Source: Nocardiopsis sp. YSL2
GTDB lineage: Bacteria > Actinomycetota > Actinomycetes > Streptosporangiales > Streptosporangiaceae
Assembly: GCF_030555055.1 (NCBI RefSeq)
Contig: NZ_JAMOAO010000001.1
Location: 3,906,001 to 3,970,000, forward strand
Reading direction: 5' to 3'
Length of the DNA: 64,000 nucleotides
Position 1 is the first letter of the stretch. Every line of letters starts with the position of its first letter. A program made the translations under genes and the position numbers. Below are positions 43,617 through 53,310 of the stretch, one piece after another. The notes beneath the pieces are model-generated. The model was not told where the DNA came from. It worked only from the letters and a program-made list of their open reading frames with translations, and ran no database searches.

Positions 43617-44009
43617 GTGAACGCCCTACCCACACGGGTTCTCGTCGTCGAGGACGACGAGGTGATCCGGGAACTGATCCGCCTCAACCTCGAACTGGAG
43701 GGGTTCGAGGTCTTCACCGCCGTGGACGGGCAGGACTGCCTGGACCGCGTCGGATACATCGACCCCCACGTCGTCACGCTCGACGTGATGATGCCGCGCC
43801 TGGACGGCTGGACCACCGCGGAGCGCCTGCGCGAGGACCACGCCGCGCCCCGGCGCGTGCTCATCCTGGTCACGGCACGCGCACAGGAGGAGGACCACCG
43901 CCGCGGTGATGGCATCGGGGTCGACGCCTACCTCACCAAGCCCTTCGATCCCGACGTCCTCATCGACACCATCCGCGAGCTCATCGCCGCCGAGGGGGGA
44001 CAGCGGTGA
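43617..44009 (+). CDS. Receiver-only response regulator
   Basis: A 130-residue CheY-like protein with no output domain. The acidic pair is VEDDE at 11-13, the phosphoacceptor is the aspartate in VTLDVMMPRLDG near residue 57, the Thr/Ser switch is in LVTARA, and the lysine is in YLTKPFDPD. GTG 43617 appears leaderless. Its stop overlaps the start of the next gene (GTGA), coupling it to NrtL. The same order, response regulator, NrtL-like gene, lysA, hom, is found in streptomycetes as far as I recall, so the arrangement is conserved. No histidine kinase is nearby; its partner and role are unknown. Confidence 0.85.
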   Translation: MNALPTRVLVVEDDEVIRELIRLNLELEGFEVFTAVDGQDCLDRVGYIDPHVVTLDVMMPRLDGWTTAERLREDHAAPRRVLILVTARAQEEDHRRGDGIGVDAYLTKPFDPDVLIDTIRELIAAEGGQR

Positions 44010-45094
44010 CACCCTGGGGCCTGGAAGCGCTCGCCCGTGAGGCTGCCTCCCGCGCGCTCGGACTCGATCCGGCCGAGATCCCGTTCGTGTGGCCGCGCCA
44101 CGACCACGCGGACCGGGGGGCCGACGCCGCCACCGCGCTTCCGCCGCGCCTGGTCTCGACCGTGCGCGACCGCCTGCCCGGCCGCGGCGACCCCCGACTG
44201 CTGGTCTGCGGCCGCATCGCGGCCGAACTGACCGCCATGCGCGACGACGGCCGGTGCGACTTCGCCCACCTGCTGGGCGACGCCCGGGGCTTCCTCAACG
44301 TCACCCTCACGGAGGGCCAGCGCCACGCCCTGCTCTCCGCCGCCGCGGCCGACGCCCCCCACTACCTCACCGGGCGCTCCTGGGACGGCGAGGGCTCCTG
44401 GCCCTCCTCCGCCCTGCACGAGGCCGGACCCGTCGCCCAGGCCCGGCGGCTGGCCCGCGCCGACGCCCGCGACCGCATCGCCCTGGCCACGGGCGGGACG
44501 GCACCGCCCCCCGGCCCCGGCGACGGCGCCTCCGGCTGGCGCGACCCCTACCTGGACGGCGACCCCGGCGATCTCCTCACACCCGCCGGGCGCGCCCTGG
44601 GCACCGTCGGGGAAGCGAGCGCCCGGGTGGCGTTCTGCCGCTCGATCCCGGAGCACCCCCGCGAGTCCGAGACCACCGGCGGCGACCTGCCCGTCCTGCC
44701 CTCCGAGGGCCGCCCGGGCGCCTGGGTACGGCTCACCGACGCCAATCCCGCCTTCCGGCTGCGCTACGCCCACGCCCACGCGGTCAGCCTGTCGCGCTGG
44801 GCCGAGGAGGGGGCCGTGCCCCACGCCGCCTGCGCCGAGCACACCGCCGCCCCCCGCGGACTCCTCTTCGACGGCCCCAGCGTCCTGGACACCGCCGCGC
44901 GCAGAGAGGAACCGCATATCCTGGTCAGATACCTGGAAGCGCTGGCCAGTGCCTACGATGAGTGGCGGACCTGTCCGGCCGCCTCCTCGTCACCTGAGCG
45001 GGCCGTCCCGGAGCCGGCGCTACCACCCGCCGTCGCCGGAGTCCTTCGCACCGGGCTCTTCCTGCTCGGAGTGTCAGCGCCCACAAGGCTGTAG
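44006..45094 (+). CDS. nrtL: NrtL, ArgS-related anticodon-binding domain protein
   Basis: A 362-residue protein related to arginyl-tRNA synthetase but without its catalytic core: no HIGH or KMSK motif is present. The C-terminal half carries a DALR-type anticodon-binding region: NPAFRLRYAHAHAVSLSRWAEE and ILVRYLEALASAYDEWRTC. The N-terminal part has MTPWGLEALAREAASRALGL, like the start of ArgS-associated domains. It overlaps the response-regulator gene by four bases and precedes lysA. Sitting beside a tRNA-Arg gene is suggestive. The function is unknown; tRNA binding or arginine sensing are possibilities based only on the domain. Confidence 0.8.
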   Translation: MTPWGLEALAREAASRALGLDPAEIPFVWPRHDHADRGADAATALPPRLVSTVRDRLPGRGDPRLLVCGRIAAELTAMRDDGRCDFAHLLGDARGFLNVTLTEGQRHALLSAAAADAPHYLTGRSWDGEGSWPSSALHEAGPVAQARRLARADARDRIALATGGTAPPPGPGDGASGWRDPYLDGDPGDLLTPAGRALGTVGEASARVAFCRSIPEHPRESETTGGDLPVLPSEGRPGAWVRLTDANPAFRLRYAHAHAVSLSRWAEEGAVPHAACAEHTAAPRGLLFDGPSVLDTAARREEPHILVRYLEALASAYDEWRTCPAASSSPERAVPEPALPPAVAGVLRTGLFLLGVSAPTRL

Positions 45095-45215
45095 ACACAC
45101 CTGTGCCGGATCCCGGCGCACCGCACCCAACCCCTGAGTTCCGATCGGGTTGGTGGACAATGGGTGCGGGTGCCCGCCGACACCCACACCGCCGTATCCC
45201 AGTCGAAAGCCCGCT

Positions 45216-46601
45216 ATGAGCCGCTACGCCCACCCGGCAGGATCCCGCCACGCGGAGGTCCTGCCCGAGGACAATCCGCCGCTTCCGCCCGAGGACCTCA
45301 ACGGCCTCGACCCCCGTGTGTGGCCCGCCACGTCCCGCCGGGACGACGGTGAGCTCACCGTCGGCGGCGTCGGCGTCGCCACCCTCGCCCGCACCTACGG
45401 GACACCCCTCTTCGTCATGGACGAGGAGGACTTCCGCGGCCGGGCCCGCGACTTCCGCACCGCCTTCACCGAGGCCGACGTCTACTACGCGGGCAAGGCA
45501 CTGCTGACGAAGGCCGTGGCCCGCTGGGTCATGGAGGAGGGCCTGAAGCTGGACGTGTGCTCGGGCGGCGAACTGGCCGTCGCCCTGGCCGCCGGGGTCC
45601 CGGGCGAGCGCATCGGCATGCACGGCAACAACAAGTCCACCCAGGAGCTGCGCCGGGCCGTCGAGGTCGGCGTGGGCCGGATCATCATCGACTCCCTCGA
45701 CGAGATCGAGCGCCTGGAGGGCGTCGCGGCCGAACTCGACCGCCGGCCCAAGGTCCTCATCCGCGTCACCACCGGTGTGGAGGCGCACACCCACGAGTTC
45801 GTCGCCACCGCGCACGACGATCAGAAGTTCGGCTTCGCGATGAGCACCGGCGCCGCCGCCGAGGCCGTCCGCCGGGTCCTGGCCGCGCCGCATCTGGACC
45901 TCGTGGGCCTGCACTCGCACATCGGATCCCAGATCTTCGACACCTCCGGCTTCGAGGTGGCCGCCCGGCGGGTCACCCGCTTCCTCGCGGGCGTCCACGA
46001 GGACCAGGGCGTCACCCTGGCCGAGCTCGACCTCGGAGGCGGTCTCGGTATCGCCTACACCTCCGGCGACGACCCCCTGGACGCCAAGACGATCGCCCAG
46101 AGCCTCACCGCGATCGTGCGCCGCGAGTGCGAGGAGTCGGGCCTGCCCCAGCCCCGCGTGGCCGTCGAGCCCGGCCGCGCGATCGCCGGGCCCGCGGGCA
46201 TCACCGTCTACGAGGTCGGCACCGTCAAGGACGTCGAGGGCATCCGCACCTACGTCAGCGTCGACGGCGGCATGAGCGACAACATCCGCACCGCCCTGTA
46301 CGGGTCGGAGTACACCGGCCGTCTCGTCTCGCGCGAGAGCGACGCCGGGCCGATGCTCTCGCGCCTGGTCGGCAAGCACTGCGAGAGCGGCGACATCATC
46401 GTGCACGACCTCCACCTGCCCGCCGACCTCAGGCCCGGGGACCTCGTGGCCGTCGCCGCGACCGGCGCCTACTGCTACTCCATGGCGAGCAACTACAACC
46501 ACCTGCCCCGGCCCGCCATGGTCGCGGTCCGCGGCGGCGAGGCACGCGTGATCGTGCGCAGGGAGACCGAGGAGGACCTGCTCCGCCTCGACGTAGGCTG
46601 A
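45216..46601 (+). CDS. lysA: Diaminopimelate decarboxylase
   Basis: A 461-residue PLP enzyme making L-lysine from meso-diaminopimelate, the last step of the pathway. The PLP lysine is K94 in [39 protein letters not shown] and the partner-subunit cysteine in [10 protein letters not shown] near 389 are all in place, with [12 protein letters not shown] near the end. Length is normal; the N-terminal 45 residues are an actinobacterial extension. ATG 45216 has a weak GAAAG site. It begins the lysine/threonine block, 66 bases ahead of hom. Confidence 0.97.
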   Translation: MSRYAHPAGSRHAEVLPEDNPPLPPEDLNGLDPRVWPATSRRDDGELTVGGVGVATLARTYGTPLFVMDEEDFRGRARDFRTAFTEADVYYAGKALLTKAVARWVMEEGLKLDVCSGGELAVALAAGVPGERIGMHGNNKSTQELRRAVEVGVGRIIIDSLDEIERLEGVAAELDRRPKVLIRVTTGVEAHTHEFVATAHDDQKFGFAMSTGAAAEAVRRVLAAPHLDLVGLHSHIGSQIFDTSGFEVAARRVTRFLAGVHEDQGVTLAELDLGGGLGIAYTSGDDPLDAKTIAQSLTAIVRRECEESGLPQPRVAVEPGRAIAGPAGITVYEVGTVKDVEGIRTYVSVDGGMSDNIRTALYGSEYTGRLVSRESDAGPMLSRLVGKHCESGDIIVHDLHLPADLRPGDLVAVAATGAYCYSMASNYNHLPRPAMVAVRGGEARVIVRRETEEDLLRLDVG

Positions 46602-46667
46602 ACCGTCCGGCGCCCGCGGCACCGCCGCGCGACCGTCGGACACGAGAGAACTGGGAGTCACGCCCAA

Positions 46668-47954
46668 ATGGCGATGAAGGTGGCGCTGCTCGGATGCGGC
46701 GTTGTGGGTTCGGAAGTCGTGCGCCTGGTCAACGAGCAGGCGGAGGAACTGGCCGCGCGCGTGGGTACGCCGATCGAGATCGGCGGGATCGCGGTCCGGC
46801 GCATGGACCGCGACCGCGGTGTCGATCCGGCGCTGCTGACCACCGACGCCACGGGACTGGTGACGCGCCCCGACATCGACGTAGTGGTCGAGGTGATCGG
46901 CGGCATCGAGCCGGCGCGCTCGCTGATGCTCGCCGCGATGAAGGCGGGCAAGTCCGTGGTGACCGCCAACAAGGCGCTGCTGGCCGAGGACGGCCAGACG
47001 CTGCACGCCGCGGCGCGTGACGCCGGGGTGGACCTGTACTACGAGGCGGCGGTGGCCGGCGCCATCCCGCTGCTGCGCCCGTTGCGCGACTCCCTGGCGG
47101 GGGACCGGGTCGACCGGGTGCTGGGCATCGTCAACGGCACCACGAACTACGTCCTGGACCGCATGGACTCCCTCGGCGCCGGGTTCACCGAGTCGCTGGA
47201 GGAGGCCCAGGCGCTGGGCTACGCCGAGGCCGACCCCACCGCGGACGTCGAGGGCTTCGACGCCGCGGCCAAAGCCGCGATCCTGGCCCGCCTGGCCTTC
47301 CACACCCAGCGGGTCACCGCGGCCGACGTGCACCGCGAGGGCATCACCGGGGTGTCGGCCGCCGACATCGCCAGCGCGCGCGACATGGGGTGCGTCGTCA
47401 AGCTCCTGGCCATCTGCCAGCGCTCGCAGGACGGGGAGTCCGTGGGCGTGCGCGTCCACCCGGTGATGCTGCCGGTCGAGCACCCACTGGCCGGGGTCAA
47501 GGAGGCCTACAACGCGGTGTTCGTGGAGGCCGAGTCGGCGGGCCGGCTGATGTTCTACGGCGCGGGCGCCGGGGGCACGCCGACCGCCAGCGCGGTCCTG
47601 GGCGACCTGGTCGCCGTGGTGCGCAACCGGATTGCCGACACCTCGGTGGCCGAGGGCGCCCACGACACGGGCCTGCCGGTCCACGACATGGGCCACACCA
47701 TCACCAGCTACCACGTCTCCCTGGACGTGGCGGACCGCCCCGGTGTGCTCTCCAAGGTCGCCGAGGTCTTCGCCGACCACGGCGTGTCCATCAAGAACGT
47801 GCGCCAGGAGGGCAGCGGGGACGACGCCCAGCTGGTCCTGGTCAGCCACCCGGCTCCGGACTCCGCTCTCAGCAGCACGGTGGAGCGGCTGCGCGGCCAC
47901 GACATGGTCCGCGAGGTCGCCAGCGTGATGCGCGTGGAGACCTTCGCCGACTGA
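46668..47954 (+). CDS. hom: Homoserine dehydrogenase
   Basis: A 428-residue NAD(P)H-dependent enzyme reducing aspartate semialdehyde to homoserine, the branch point to threonine and methionine. The Rossmann motif is LLGCGVVGSEV at 8-18. VTANKALLAEDG, GIVNGTTNYVLDRM and ADPTADVEGFDAAAKAAIL (with the catalytic lysine region) are typical. A C-terminal ACT domain from about residue 348 (YHVSLDVADRPGVLSKVAEVF) gives feedback inhibition by threonine in relatives. ATG 46668 follows GGGAG by 11 bases. Next is thrC after a hairpin. Confidence 0.97.
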   Translation: MAMKVALLGCGVVGSEVVRLVNEQAEELAARVGTPIEIGGIAVRRMDRDRGVDPALLTTDATGLVTRPDIDVVVEVIGGIEPARSLMLAAMKAGKSVVTANKALLAEDGQTLHAAARDAGVDLYYEAAVAGAIPLLRPLRDSLAGDRVDRVLGIVNGTTNYVLDRMDSLGAGFTESLEEAQALGYAEADPTADVEGFDAAAKAAILARLAFHTQRVTAADVHREGITGVSAADIASARDMGCVVKLLAICQRSQDGESVGVRVHPVMLPVEHPLAGVKEAYNAVFVEAESAGRLMFYGAGAGGTPTASAVLGDLVAVVRNRIADTSVAEGAHDTGLPVHDMGHTITSYHVSLDVADRPGVLSKVAEVFADHGVSIKNVRQEGSGDDAQLVLVSHPAPDSALSSTVERLRGHDMVREVASVMRVETFAD

Positions 47955-47957
47955 GCC

Positions 47958-47997
47958 CCCGGCCCTCGTTCTCACATTTTGAGACGTGGGGGCCGGG
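47958..47997 (+). terminator. Hairpin between hom and thrC
   Basis: CCCGGCCC (47958-47965) pairs with GGGCCGGG (47990-47997), and inside it TCTCA pairs with TGAGA around a short T-rich loop. Three bases after the hom stop; thrC may have its own promoter beyond it (TAGACT near 48024). Confidence 0.6.
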
Positions 47998-48118
47998 ATT
48001 CGAGATACCCGCCACGGGGTCATAGACTCGTGGCAGGTCGGGGCGCCGCCGGCGAGGCGGGCGCAACCGACTCCAGCGCGTCAAGCGAAGCCGCATCTCA
48101 CCCGAAAAGGACACAGTC

Positions 48119-49183
48119 GTGAGCATGGCACGGGCCTGGCGAGGGGTCGTCGAGGAGTACCGCGACCGCCTTCCCGTCAATGAGAACACCCCCGTCGTCA
48201 CCCTTCAGGAGGGCGGCACGCCCCTGCTGCCTGCCACGCGCGTCTCCGCCCTGACGGGCTGCGAGGTGTTCCTGAAGGTGGAGGGCCTCAACCCCACCGG
48301 GTCCTTCAAGGACCGCGGGATGACGATGGCCATCACCAAGGCCGCCGAGGACGGCGCCAAGGCGGTCATCTGCGCTTCCACCGGCAACACCAGCGCGAGC
48401 GCCGCCGCCTACGCCATCCGAGCGGGCATGACGTGCGCGGTGCTGGTGCCCCGCGGCAAGATCGCCATGGGCAAGCTGGCCCAGGCCCTCGTCCACGGCG
48501 CGCGCCTGCTCCAGGTCGACGGCAACTTCGACGACTGCCTGGAACTGGCCCGCAAGCTCAGCGTCGACTACCCCGTCGCCCTGGTGAACTCGGTCAACCC
48601 CTACCGCCTGCAGGGGCAGAAGACCGCGGCCTTCGAGATCGTCGACGCCCTCGGCGACGCCCCCGACGTCCACTGCATCCCCGTGGGCAACGCGGGCAAC
48701 ATCACCGCGTACTGGATGGGCTACGGCGAGTACGCCGACGACGGCGTCTCCACGCGCCGCCCCCGGATGCTCGGCTTCCAGGCCAGCGGTTCCGCGCCGA
48801 TCGTCGACGGGGCGCCCGTCACCAGCCCGAGCACCATCGCCACGGCTATCCGCATCGGCAACCCGGCCTCGTGGAAGCTGGCCGAACAGGCCCGCGACGA
48901 GTCCGGCGGGCTCATCGACAAGGTCACCGACCGCCAGATCATGGCCGCCTACAAGCTCCTCGCCGCCGAGGAGGGCGTCTTCGTCGAACTGGCCTCCGCG
49001 GCCAGTGTCGCCGGACTCCTCCAGGCCGTCGAGGCCGGCCAGGTCGAGCGCGGCAGCCGGGTCGTGTGCACCGTCACCGGCAACGGCCTCAAGGACCCCG
49101 ACTGGGCGCTGGCCGGGGCCTCCTCCGCCACCACCGTCCCCGTCGACGCCCTGGCCGCGGCCAAGGCCCTCGACCTCGTCTGA
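48119..49183 (+). CDS. thrC: Threonine synthase
   Basis: A 354-residue PLP enzyme converting O-phosphohomoserine to threonine. The PLP lysine K64 is in [13 protein letters not shown], and [14 protein letters not shown] and [15 protein letters not shown] are the phosphate and cofactor loops. This is the short class of ThrC typical of actinobacteria and Bacillus, not the 430-residue E. coli class. GTG 48119 with AAAAGGA upstream is chosen; ATG 48125 two codons later is equally possible. About 100 bases separate it from thrB. Confidence 0.96.
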   Translation: MSMARAWRGVVEEYRDRLPVNENTPVVTLQEGGTPLLPATRVSALTGCEVFLKVEGLNPTGSFKDRGMTMAITKAAEDGAKAVICASTGNTSASAAAYAIRAGMTCAVLVPRGKIAMGKLAQALVHGARLLQVDGNFDDCLELARKLSVDYPVALVNSVNPYRLQGQKTAAFEIVDALGDAPDVHCIPVGNAGNITAYWMGYGEYADDGVSTRRPRMLGFQASGSAPIVDGAPVTSPSTIATAIRIGNPASWKLAEQARDESGGLIDKVTDRQIMAAYKLLAAEEGVFVELASAASVAGLLQAVEAGQVERGSRVVCTVTGNGLKDPDWALAGASSATTVPVDALAAAKALDLV

Positions 49184-49284
49184 GGTCCGGGCGCCTTGAG
49201 CACGGGAACCTGCGGCCCGGCCGGCGCCCTCACTGTGCTTGCGGCTTCGCTTCGCTCCGCGGGCACCGGCTCTGAAAGGACGAA

Positions 49285-50247
49285 GTGAACCCAACACGAC
49301 CCACCAGGGTGGTCGTCCGCGCGCCGGCCACCAGCGCCAACCTCGGTCCGGGCTTCGACGCCCTGGGCCTGGCGCTGCGGCTGGACAACGAGTTCGACGT
49401 CCGTCGGCGCGAGGACGACGACCTGCGCGTCGAGGTCGCGGGGGAGGGCGCCGGAGAGGTCCCGCTGGACCGGCGCCACCTCGTGGTGCGTGCGATGCGC
49501 GAGACCTTCGAACGGGCGGGGGAGAAGCTCCCCGGCCTCGACCTCGTCTGCGTCAACAGGGTGCCGCACGCCCGGGGCCTCGGCTCGTCCTCCTCGGCGA
49601 TCGTGGGCGGCGTCGCCGCCGCCAGCGCCCTGCTGGGCCGGACGGGGCCCGACGGCGGACCTGACCGCGACGGGATCTACCAGATCGCCGCGGACATCGA
49701 GGGCCACCCCGACAACGTCGCCCCGTGCGTGTTCGGCGGCTACACGGTGGCCTACCGCGACGGCGACCGGTGGGGCGCGGTCTCGCTCACGCCCGACCCG
49801 CGCGTCCTGCCGGTGCTGTGCGTGCCCGAGTGGCGGCTGTCCACCGAGCGGGCCCGCGGGCTCCTCCCGGAGACCGTCCCCCACGGGGACGCGGCCTTCA
49901 CCGCCGGGCGCGCCGCACTGCTCACCGCGGCCGTTTGTGGCCATGTCGCGGACCTGTACGCGGCCACCGAGGATCGGCTACACGAGTCCTACCGGGCCCC
50001 CGCGATGCCCAGGACCCTGGAACTGGTTCGTGACCTGCGCGAACGGGAGGGTCTGCCCGCGGTGGTCTCCGGGGCGGGGCCCACGGTGCTGGTGCTCTGC
50101 ACGGTGGGCGAGGGAATCGCGAGTGAGGAATCGCCGGAAATCGTCCAGCAGATTGATTCGATCAGTCGCAGGACGGGTAATGATTGGGACATACGCCCCC
50201 TGCTCGTTGAGCCGGCGGGGGTGCGGACCCCATCTCCCCATTCGTAG
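49285..50247 (+). CDS. thrB: Homoserine kinase
   Basis: A 320-residue GHMP-family kinase producing O-phosphohomoserine for ThrC. The N-terminal VRAPATSANLGPGFDALG and the ATP loop PHARGLGSSSSAIVGG near 90-105 are hallmark sequences; VSGAGPTVLVL near 270 is the third GHMP motif. GTG 49285 has AAAGGACGAA upstream. The last 50 codons are noticeably richer in A/T at third positions than the rest, with SEESPEIVQQIDSISRRTGN, a less conserved tail. It ends the threonine cluster; rho follows after a long untranslated stretch. Confidence 0.96.
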   Translation: MNPTRPTRVVVRAPATSANLGPGFDALGLALRLDNEFDVRRREDDDLRVEVAGEGAGEVPLDRRHLVVRAMRETFERAGEKLPGLDLVCVNRVPHARGLGSSSSAIVGGVAAASALLGRTGPDGGPDRDGIYQIAADIEGHPDNVAPCVFGGYTVAYRDGDRWGAVSLTPDPRVLPVLCVPEWRLSTERARGLLPETVPHGDAAFTAGRAALLTAAVCGHVADLYAATEDRLHESYRAPAMPRTLELVRDLREREGLPAVVSGAGPTVLVLCTVGEGIASEESPEIVQQIDSISRRTGNDWDIRPLLVEPAGVRTPSPHS

Positions 50248-50686
50248 CACCTGTGTCGAGGAATAGCCGTGGCCTCTGGTGATGTTAGGCTAGGTGAAGC
50301 ACCAGATGCCCCGTTGCGGGGCAAGTGCTCATCCGCCACAGCGGCTTCCGCGTCCCATACTCCGGTGGTCCGTTCTCACGACCTTCCGGAAGCGGCGGCC
50401 ACTGTGTCGAGTCAGCGGTTTCCCCGCGACTGTGCCAATGTCTCCCCAGTGCGCTTCTCCCCGGATGAGCGTGCCACCAGGGTTGACCGGCAACACCACC
50501 GAGCCATCCGCCCCGACGTCTGGCTGTACCCAGAGCCCGCCGCGATTGGGTAGGGGACCGTCTACCGCCGGTTTCCGACATCCACGTGGGGCACGCCCTA
50601 CCCGGCTGCCTGCCGGTTCGCACCATCGGGCCGGCCGCTCCAGCAGAAGCTGACGGCCGAAGCCCGCTCCTTGGGAAGGACCCTTA
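50248..50686 (+). promoter_or_regulatory. Long leader region of rho
   Basis: This 439-base gap has no recognisable gene. TAGGCT at 50286-50291 is a candidate -10; transcription from it would give a leader of about 390 bases. A small hairpin GCCCCG-TTG-CGGGGC lies at 50308-50322. The following region is C-rich and only weakly structured around 50400-50560, as expected for a Rho loading site, so self-limitation of rho by its own product is possible. Confidence 0.5.
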
Positions 50687-52693
50687 GTGAGCGACACCAC
50701 CGAACTCCACACGGACGCGGCGGTCGACAGCAAAGCCACCACCGACGCTTCCGCGGCGGAGGCTGGCGATGCCGCGCCAACTGGTGCGTCGGCGCCGTCG
50801 CGGTCCCGCGCCGCGTCGCGCGGTACCGGGCTCGCGGCGCTGAAGCTCCCCGAGCTGCAAAAGCTCGCGTCGAGCCTGGGCATCACCGGTACGGGGCGCA
50901 TGCGCAAGAGCGACGTGATCGCGGCGATCGAGGCCAAGGGGGGAGGCCCCGCCGGGGCTCCGGCCAAGGCCAAATCCCCAAAGAAAGCCGACGCGGCGCC
51001 CAAGACCGGTAAGGTCGAGGAAACCGACGGCCAGACCGAGGCTCGTACCCCCGACACGTCGGGCACGGACGAAGCGCCGCGCAAGCGCGCGGACGAGCGT
51101 CCGTCGGACCAGGCCGTGACCGACTCCCAGGGCGCGCGGGGCGACAAGCCGCCCCGCAACCGTCGGTCGTCCCGCAGGCGCGGCGACGAGTCCGGCGAGA
51201 AGGCCCGATCGGTGGACGGCACCGACTCCTCTACCACCGCGAGCAGCGTGACCAAGACATCCAGCACCCCCCAGAAGAACGGCCCCGACACCTCCGAGGA
51301 CCGTGACACCAGGTCCGGGCAGGGTCGAGAGCGCCAGCGCAACCGTCGCAACCGCAACCGGGGTGGTGACGACCAGCAAAGCTCCTCCGGCGGCCAGCAG
51401 GGCGGCGGCCAGAACCAGGGCCGCGGCGGAGGCGGCCCCAGCGACGATGACGACTTCGGCGGCGGACGCCGCCGCGGACGGCGTCGCGACCGTCGTGACC
51501 GGCGCGGGCGCGGAGGCGGCGGCCAGGAGCCGGAGCCGGTGATCGGTGAGGACGACGTCCTGCTGCCGGTCGCGGGGATCCTCGACATCCTGGACAACTA
51601 CGCCTTCGTGCGCACCACCGGCTACCTGCCCGGGCAGAGCGACGTCTACGTCTCGCTCGCCCAGGTGCGCAAGCACGGCCTGCGCAAGGGCGACCACATC
51701 ATCGGTGCGGTCCGCCAGCCCAAGGAGGGCGAGCGCAAGGAGAAGTTCAACGCCCTGGTGCGGCTGGACTCGGTCAACGGCATGTCGCCGGACCAGGCCA
51801 AGGGCCGCCAGGAGTTCTCCAAGCTCGTTCCCCTGTACCCGCAGGAGCGCCTGCGCCTGGAGACCGAGCCGGGCATCCTCACCACCCGCATCATCGACCT
51901 CGTCGCGCCTATCGGCAAGGGCCAGCGCGGTCTCATCGTCTCGCCGCCCAAGGCCGGCAAGACGATGGTGATGCAGTCGATCGCCAACGCGATCACCGAG
52001 AACAACCCCGAGTGCTACCTGATGGTGATCCTGGTCGACGAACGGCCCGAGGAAGTCACCGACATGCAGCGCACGGTCAAGGGCGAGGTCATCCACTCGA
52101 CCTTCGACCGTCCGGCCGAGGACCACACGGTCGTCGCCGACCTGGCCATCGAGCGGGCCAAGCGCCTCGTGGAGATGGGCATGGACGTCGTCGTCCTGCT
52201 GGACTCGATCACCCGCCTGGGCCGCGCCTACAACCTGGCCGCTCCGGCCAGCGGGCGCATCATGTCCGGTGGTGTGGACTCCACGGCGCTGTACCCGCCC
52301 AAGCGCTTCTTCGGCGCGGCCCGCAACATCGAGGGCGGCGGCTCGCTGACCATCCTGGCGACGGCGCTGGTGGAGACCGGCTCCCGTGCCGACGAGGTGA
52401 TCTTCGAGGAGTTCAAGGGCACCGGCAACATGGAGCTCAAGCTCAACCGGAGCCTGGCCGACAAGCGGATCTTCCCGGCCGTGGACGTGGACGCGTCCAG
52501 CACCCGTAAGGAGGAGATCCTGATGTCGCGCGAGGAGCTGGCCGTCGTCTGGAAGCTCCGCCGGGTGCTGCACGCCCTGGACACCCAACAGGCCATCGAG
52601 CTGCTCCTGGACAAGATGCGTGAGTCCAAGAGCAACGCGGAGTTCCTGATGCAGATCCAGCAGACGACCGTCGGGCCCGAGCGCGACCGCTAG
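50687..52693 (+). CDS. rho: Transcription termination factor Rho with large Arg/Gly-rich insert
   Basis: A 668-residue hexameric RNA helicase. The Rho_N helical domain covers about 47-85 (LKLPELQKLASSLGITG). Residues ~86-280 are a low-complexity, highly basic and acidic insert with RRSSRRRGDE, RQRNRRNRNRGG and [19 protein letters not shown], common in high-GC actinobacteria and known in mycobacteria to widen RNA binding. The cold-shock RNA-binding domain follows (GILDILDNYAFVRT), then the ATPase with Walker A PPKAGKT (K425), Walker B VVVLLDSITRLGRAYN and the Q/R loops. GTG 50687 has AAGGA upstream. Confidence 0.97.
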   Translation: MSDTTELHTDAAVDSKATTDASAAEAGDAAPTGASAPSRSRAASRGTGLAALKLPELQKLASSLGITGTGRMRKSDVIAAIEAKGGGPAGAPAKAKSPKKADAAPKTGKVEETDGQTEARTPDTSGTDEAPRKRADERPSDQAVTDSQGARGDKPPRNRRSSRRRGDESGEKARSVDGTDSSTTASSVTKTSSTPQKNGPDTSEDRDTRSGQGRERQRNRRNRNRGGDDQQSSSGGQQGGGQNQGRGGGGPSDDDDFGGGRRRGRRRDRRDRRGRGGGGQEPEPVIGEDDVLLPVAGILDILDNYAFVRTTGYLPGQSDVYVSLAQVRKHGLRKGDHIIGAVRQPKEGERKEKFNALVRLDSVNGMSPDQAKGRQEFSKLVPLYPQERLRLETEPGILTTRIIDLVAPIGKGQRGLIVSPPKAGKTMVMQSIANAITENNPECYLMVILVDERPEEVTDMQRTVKGEVIHSTFDRPAEDHTVVADLAIERAKRLVEMGMDVVVLLDSITRLGRAYNLAAPASGRIMSGGVDSTALYPPKRFFGAARNIEGGGSLTILATALVETGSRADEVIFEEFKGTGNMELKLNRSLADKRIFPAVDVDASSTRKEEILMSREELAVVWKLRRVLHALDTQQAIELLLDKMRESKSNAEFLMQIQQTTVGPERDR

Positions 52694-52707
52694 CCCGCAG
52701 TCCGTCG

Positions 52708-52740
52708 ACGGCCCCCTTCCCGAACCGGGGAGGGGGCCGT
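52708..52740 (+). terminator. Hairpin after rho
   Basis: ACGGCCCCCTTCCC pairs with GGGGAGGGGGCCGT around the loop GAACC, with one mismatch or wobble. It begins 15 bases after the rho stop. Confidence 0.8.
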
Positions 52741-52995
52741 CACGCGTGCTCCCGCCCGTCCGGGGCGGGCGTCCACCGACGGCGGTGGGAATAGGGACTG
52801 GTCCCGGCATGGTTGTCGGTCTGGCAAACTGGTAGCAGGGACTCGGCCTGCCTCCCCGCGAGGGGACGGCCCGCCGGCCCCACCACCTGGAACAGCGCGG
52901 CACCGGTTCGCGCGTGTCCGCAAGCGATCGCACCACCCGACCGGTGGTGGTGCGCGCGGCATGCGTCCGGCGGCCGCCCAAGCAAGGAGAAGCAC

Positions 52996-53205
52996 ATGAA
53001 GGCCGACATCCACCCCGAGTACGTGGCGACCGAGGTGACCTGCACCTGCGGGGCCCACTTCATCACCCGCAGCACGATCACCGAGGGCAAGCTGCGCGCC
53101 GACGTGTGCTCCGAGTGCCACCCCTTCTACACCGGCAAGCAGAAGATCATGGACACCGGTGGCCGCGTCGCCCGCTTCGAGAAGCGCTTCGGCAAGCGCA
53201 AGTAG
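52996..53205 (+). CDS. rpmE: 50S ribosomal protein L31, zinc-binding (C+) form
   Basis: A 69-residue ribosomal protein at the intersubunit bridge. It begins MKADIHPEY and has the four zinc ligands: two Cys in TCTCG near 16-18 and CSECHP near 37-40, so it is the C+ form, as opposed to the zinc-free paralogue made under zinc limitation. [22 protein letters not shown] is the typical end. ATG 52996 follows AAGGAG by six bases. It is flanked by hairpins on both sides, so it is probably transcribed on its own. Confidence 0.97.
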   Translation: MKADIHPEYVATEVTCTCGAHFITRSTITEGKLRADVCSECHPFYTGKQKIMDTGGRVARFEKRFGKRK

Positions 53206-53218
53206 CGCCGCCCGCTGC

Positions 53219-53251
53219 CCCCGTGGCGCCGACCGCGTCGGCGCCACGGGG
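53219..53251 (+). terminator. Strong hairpin after rpmE
   Basis: A perfect 15-base stem (CCCCGTGGCGCCGAC with its complement) and a three-base loop, 13 bases after the rpmE stop. There is no T-tract. Confidence 0.85.
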
Positions 53252-53310
53252 ACCGGATCGGCCCCGCACGGGGCGAGACACAGGGCAGGCAAGCGAACAA
53301 GGCGGCAGAT

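Noticed and set aside
48119..50247. Threonine attenuator or leader peptide before thrC or thrB
   Set aside because: No short Thr/Ile-rich reading frame followed by alternative hairpins was found; only a simple hairpin after hom is seen.
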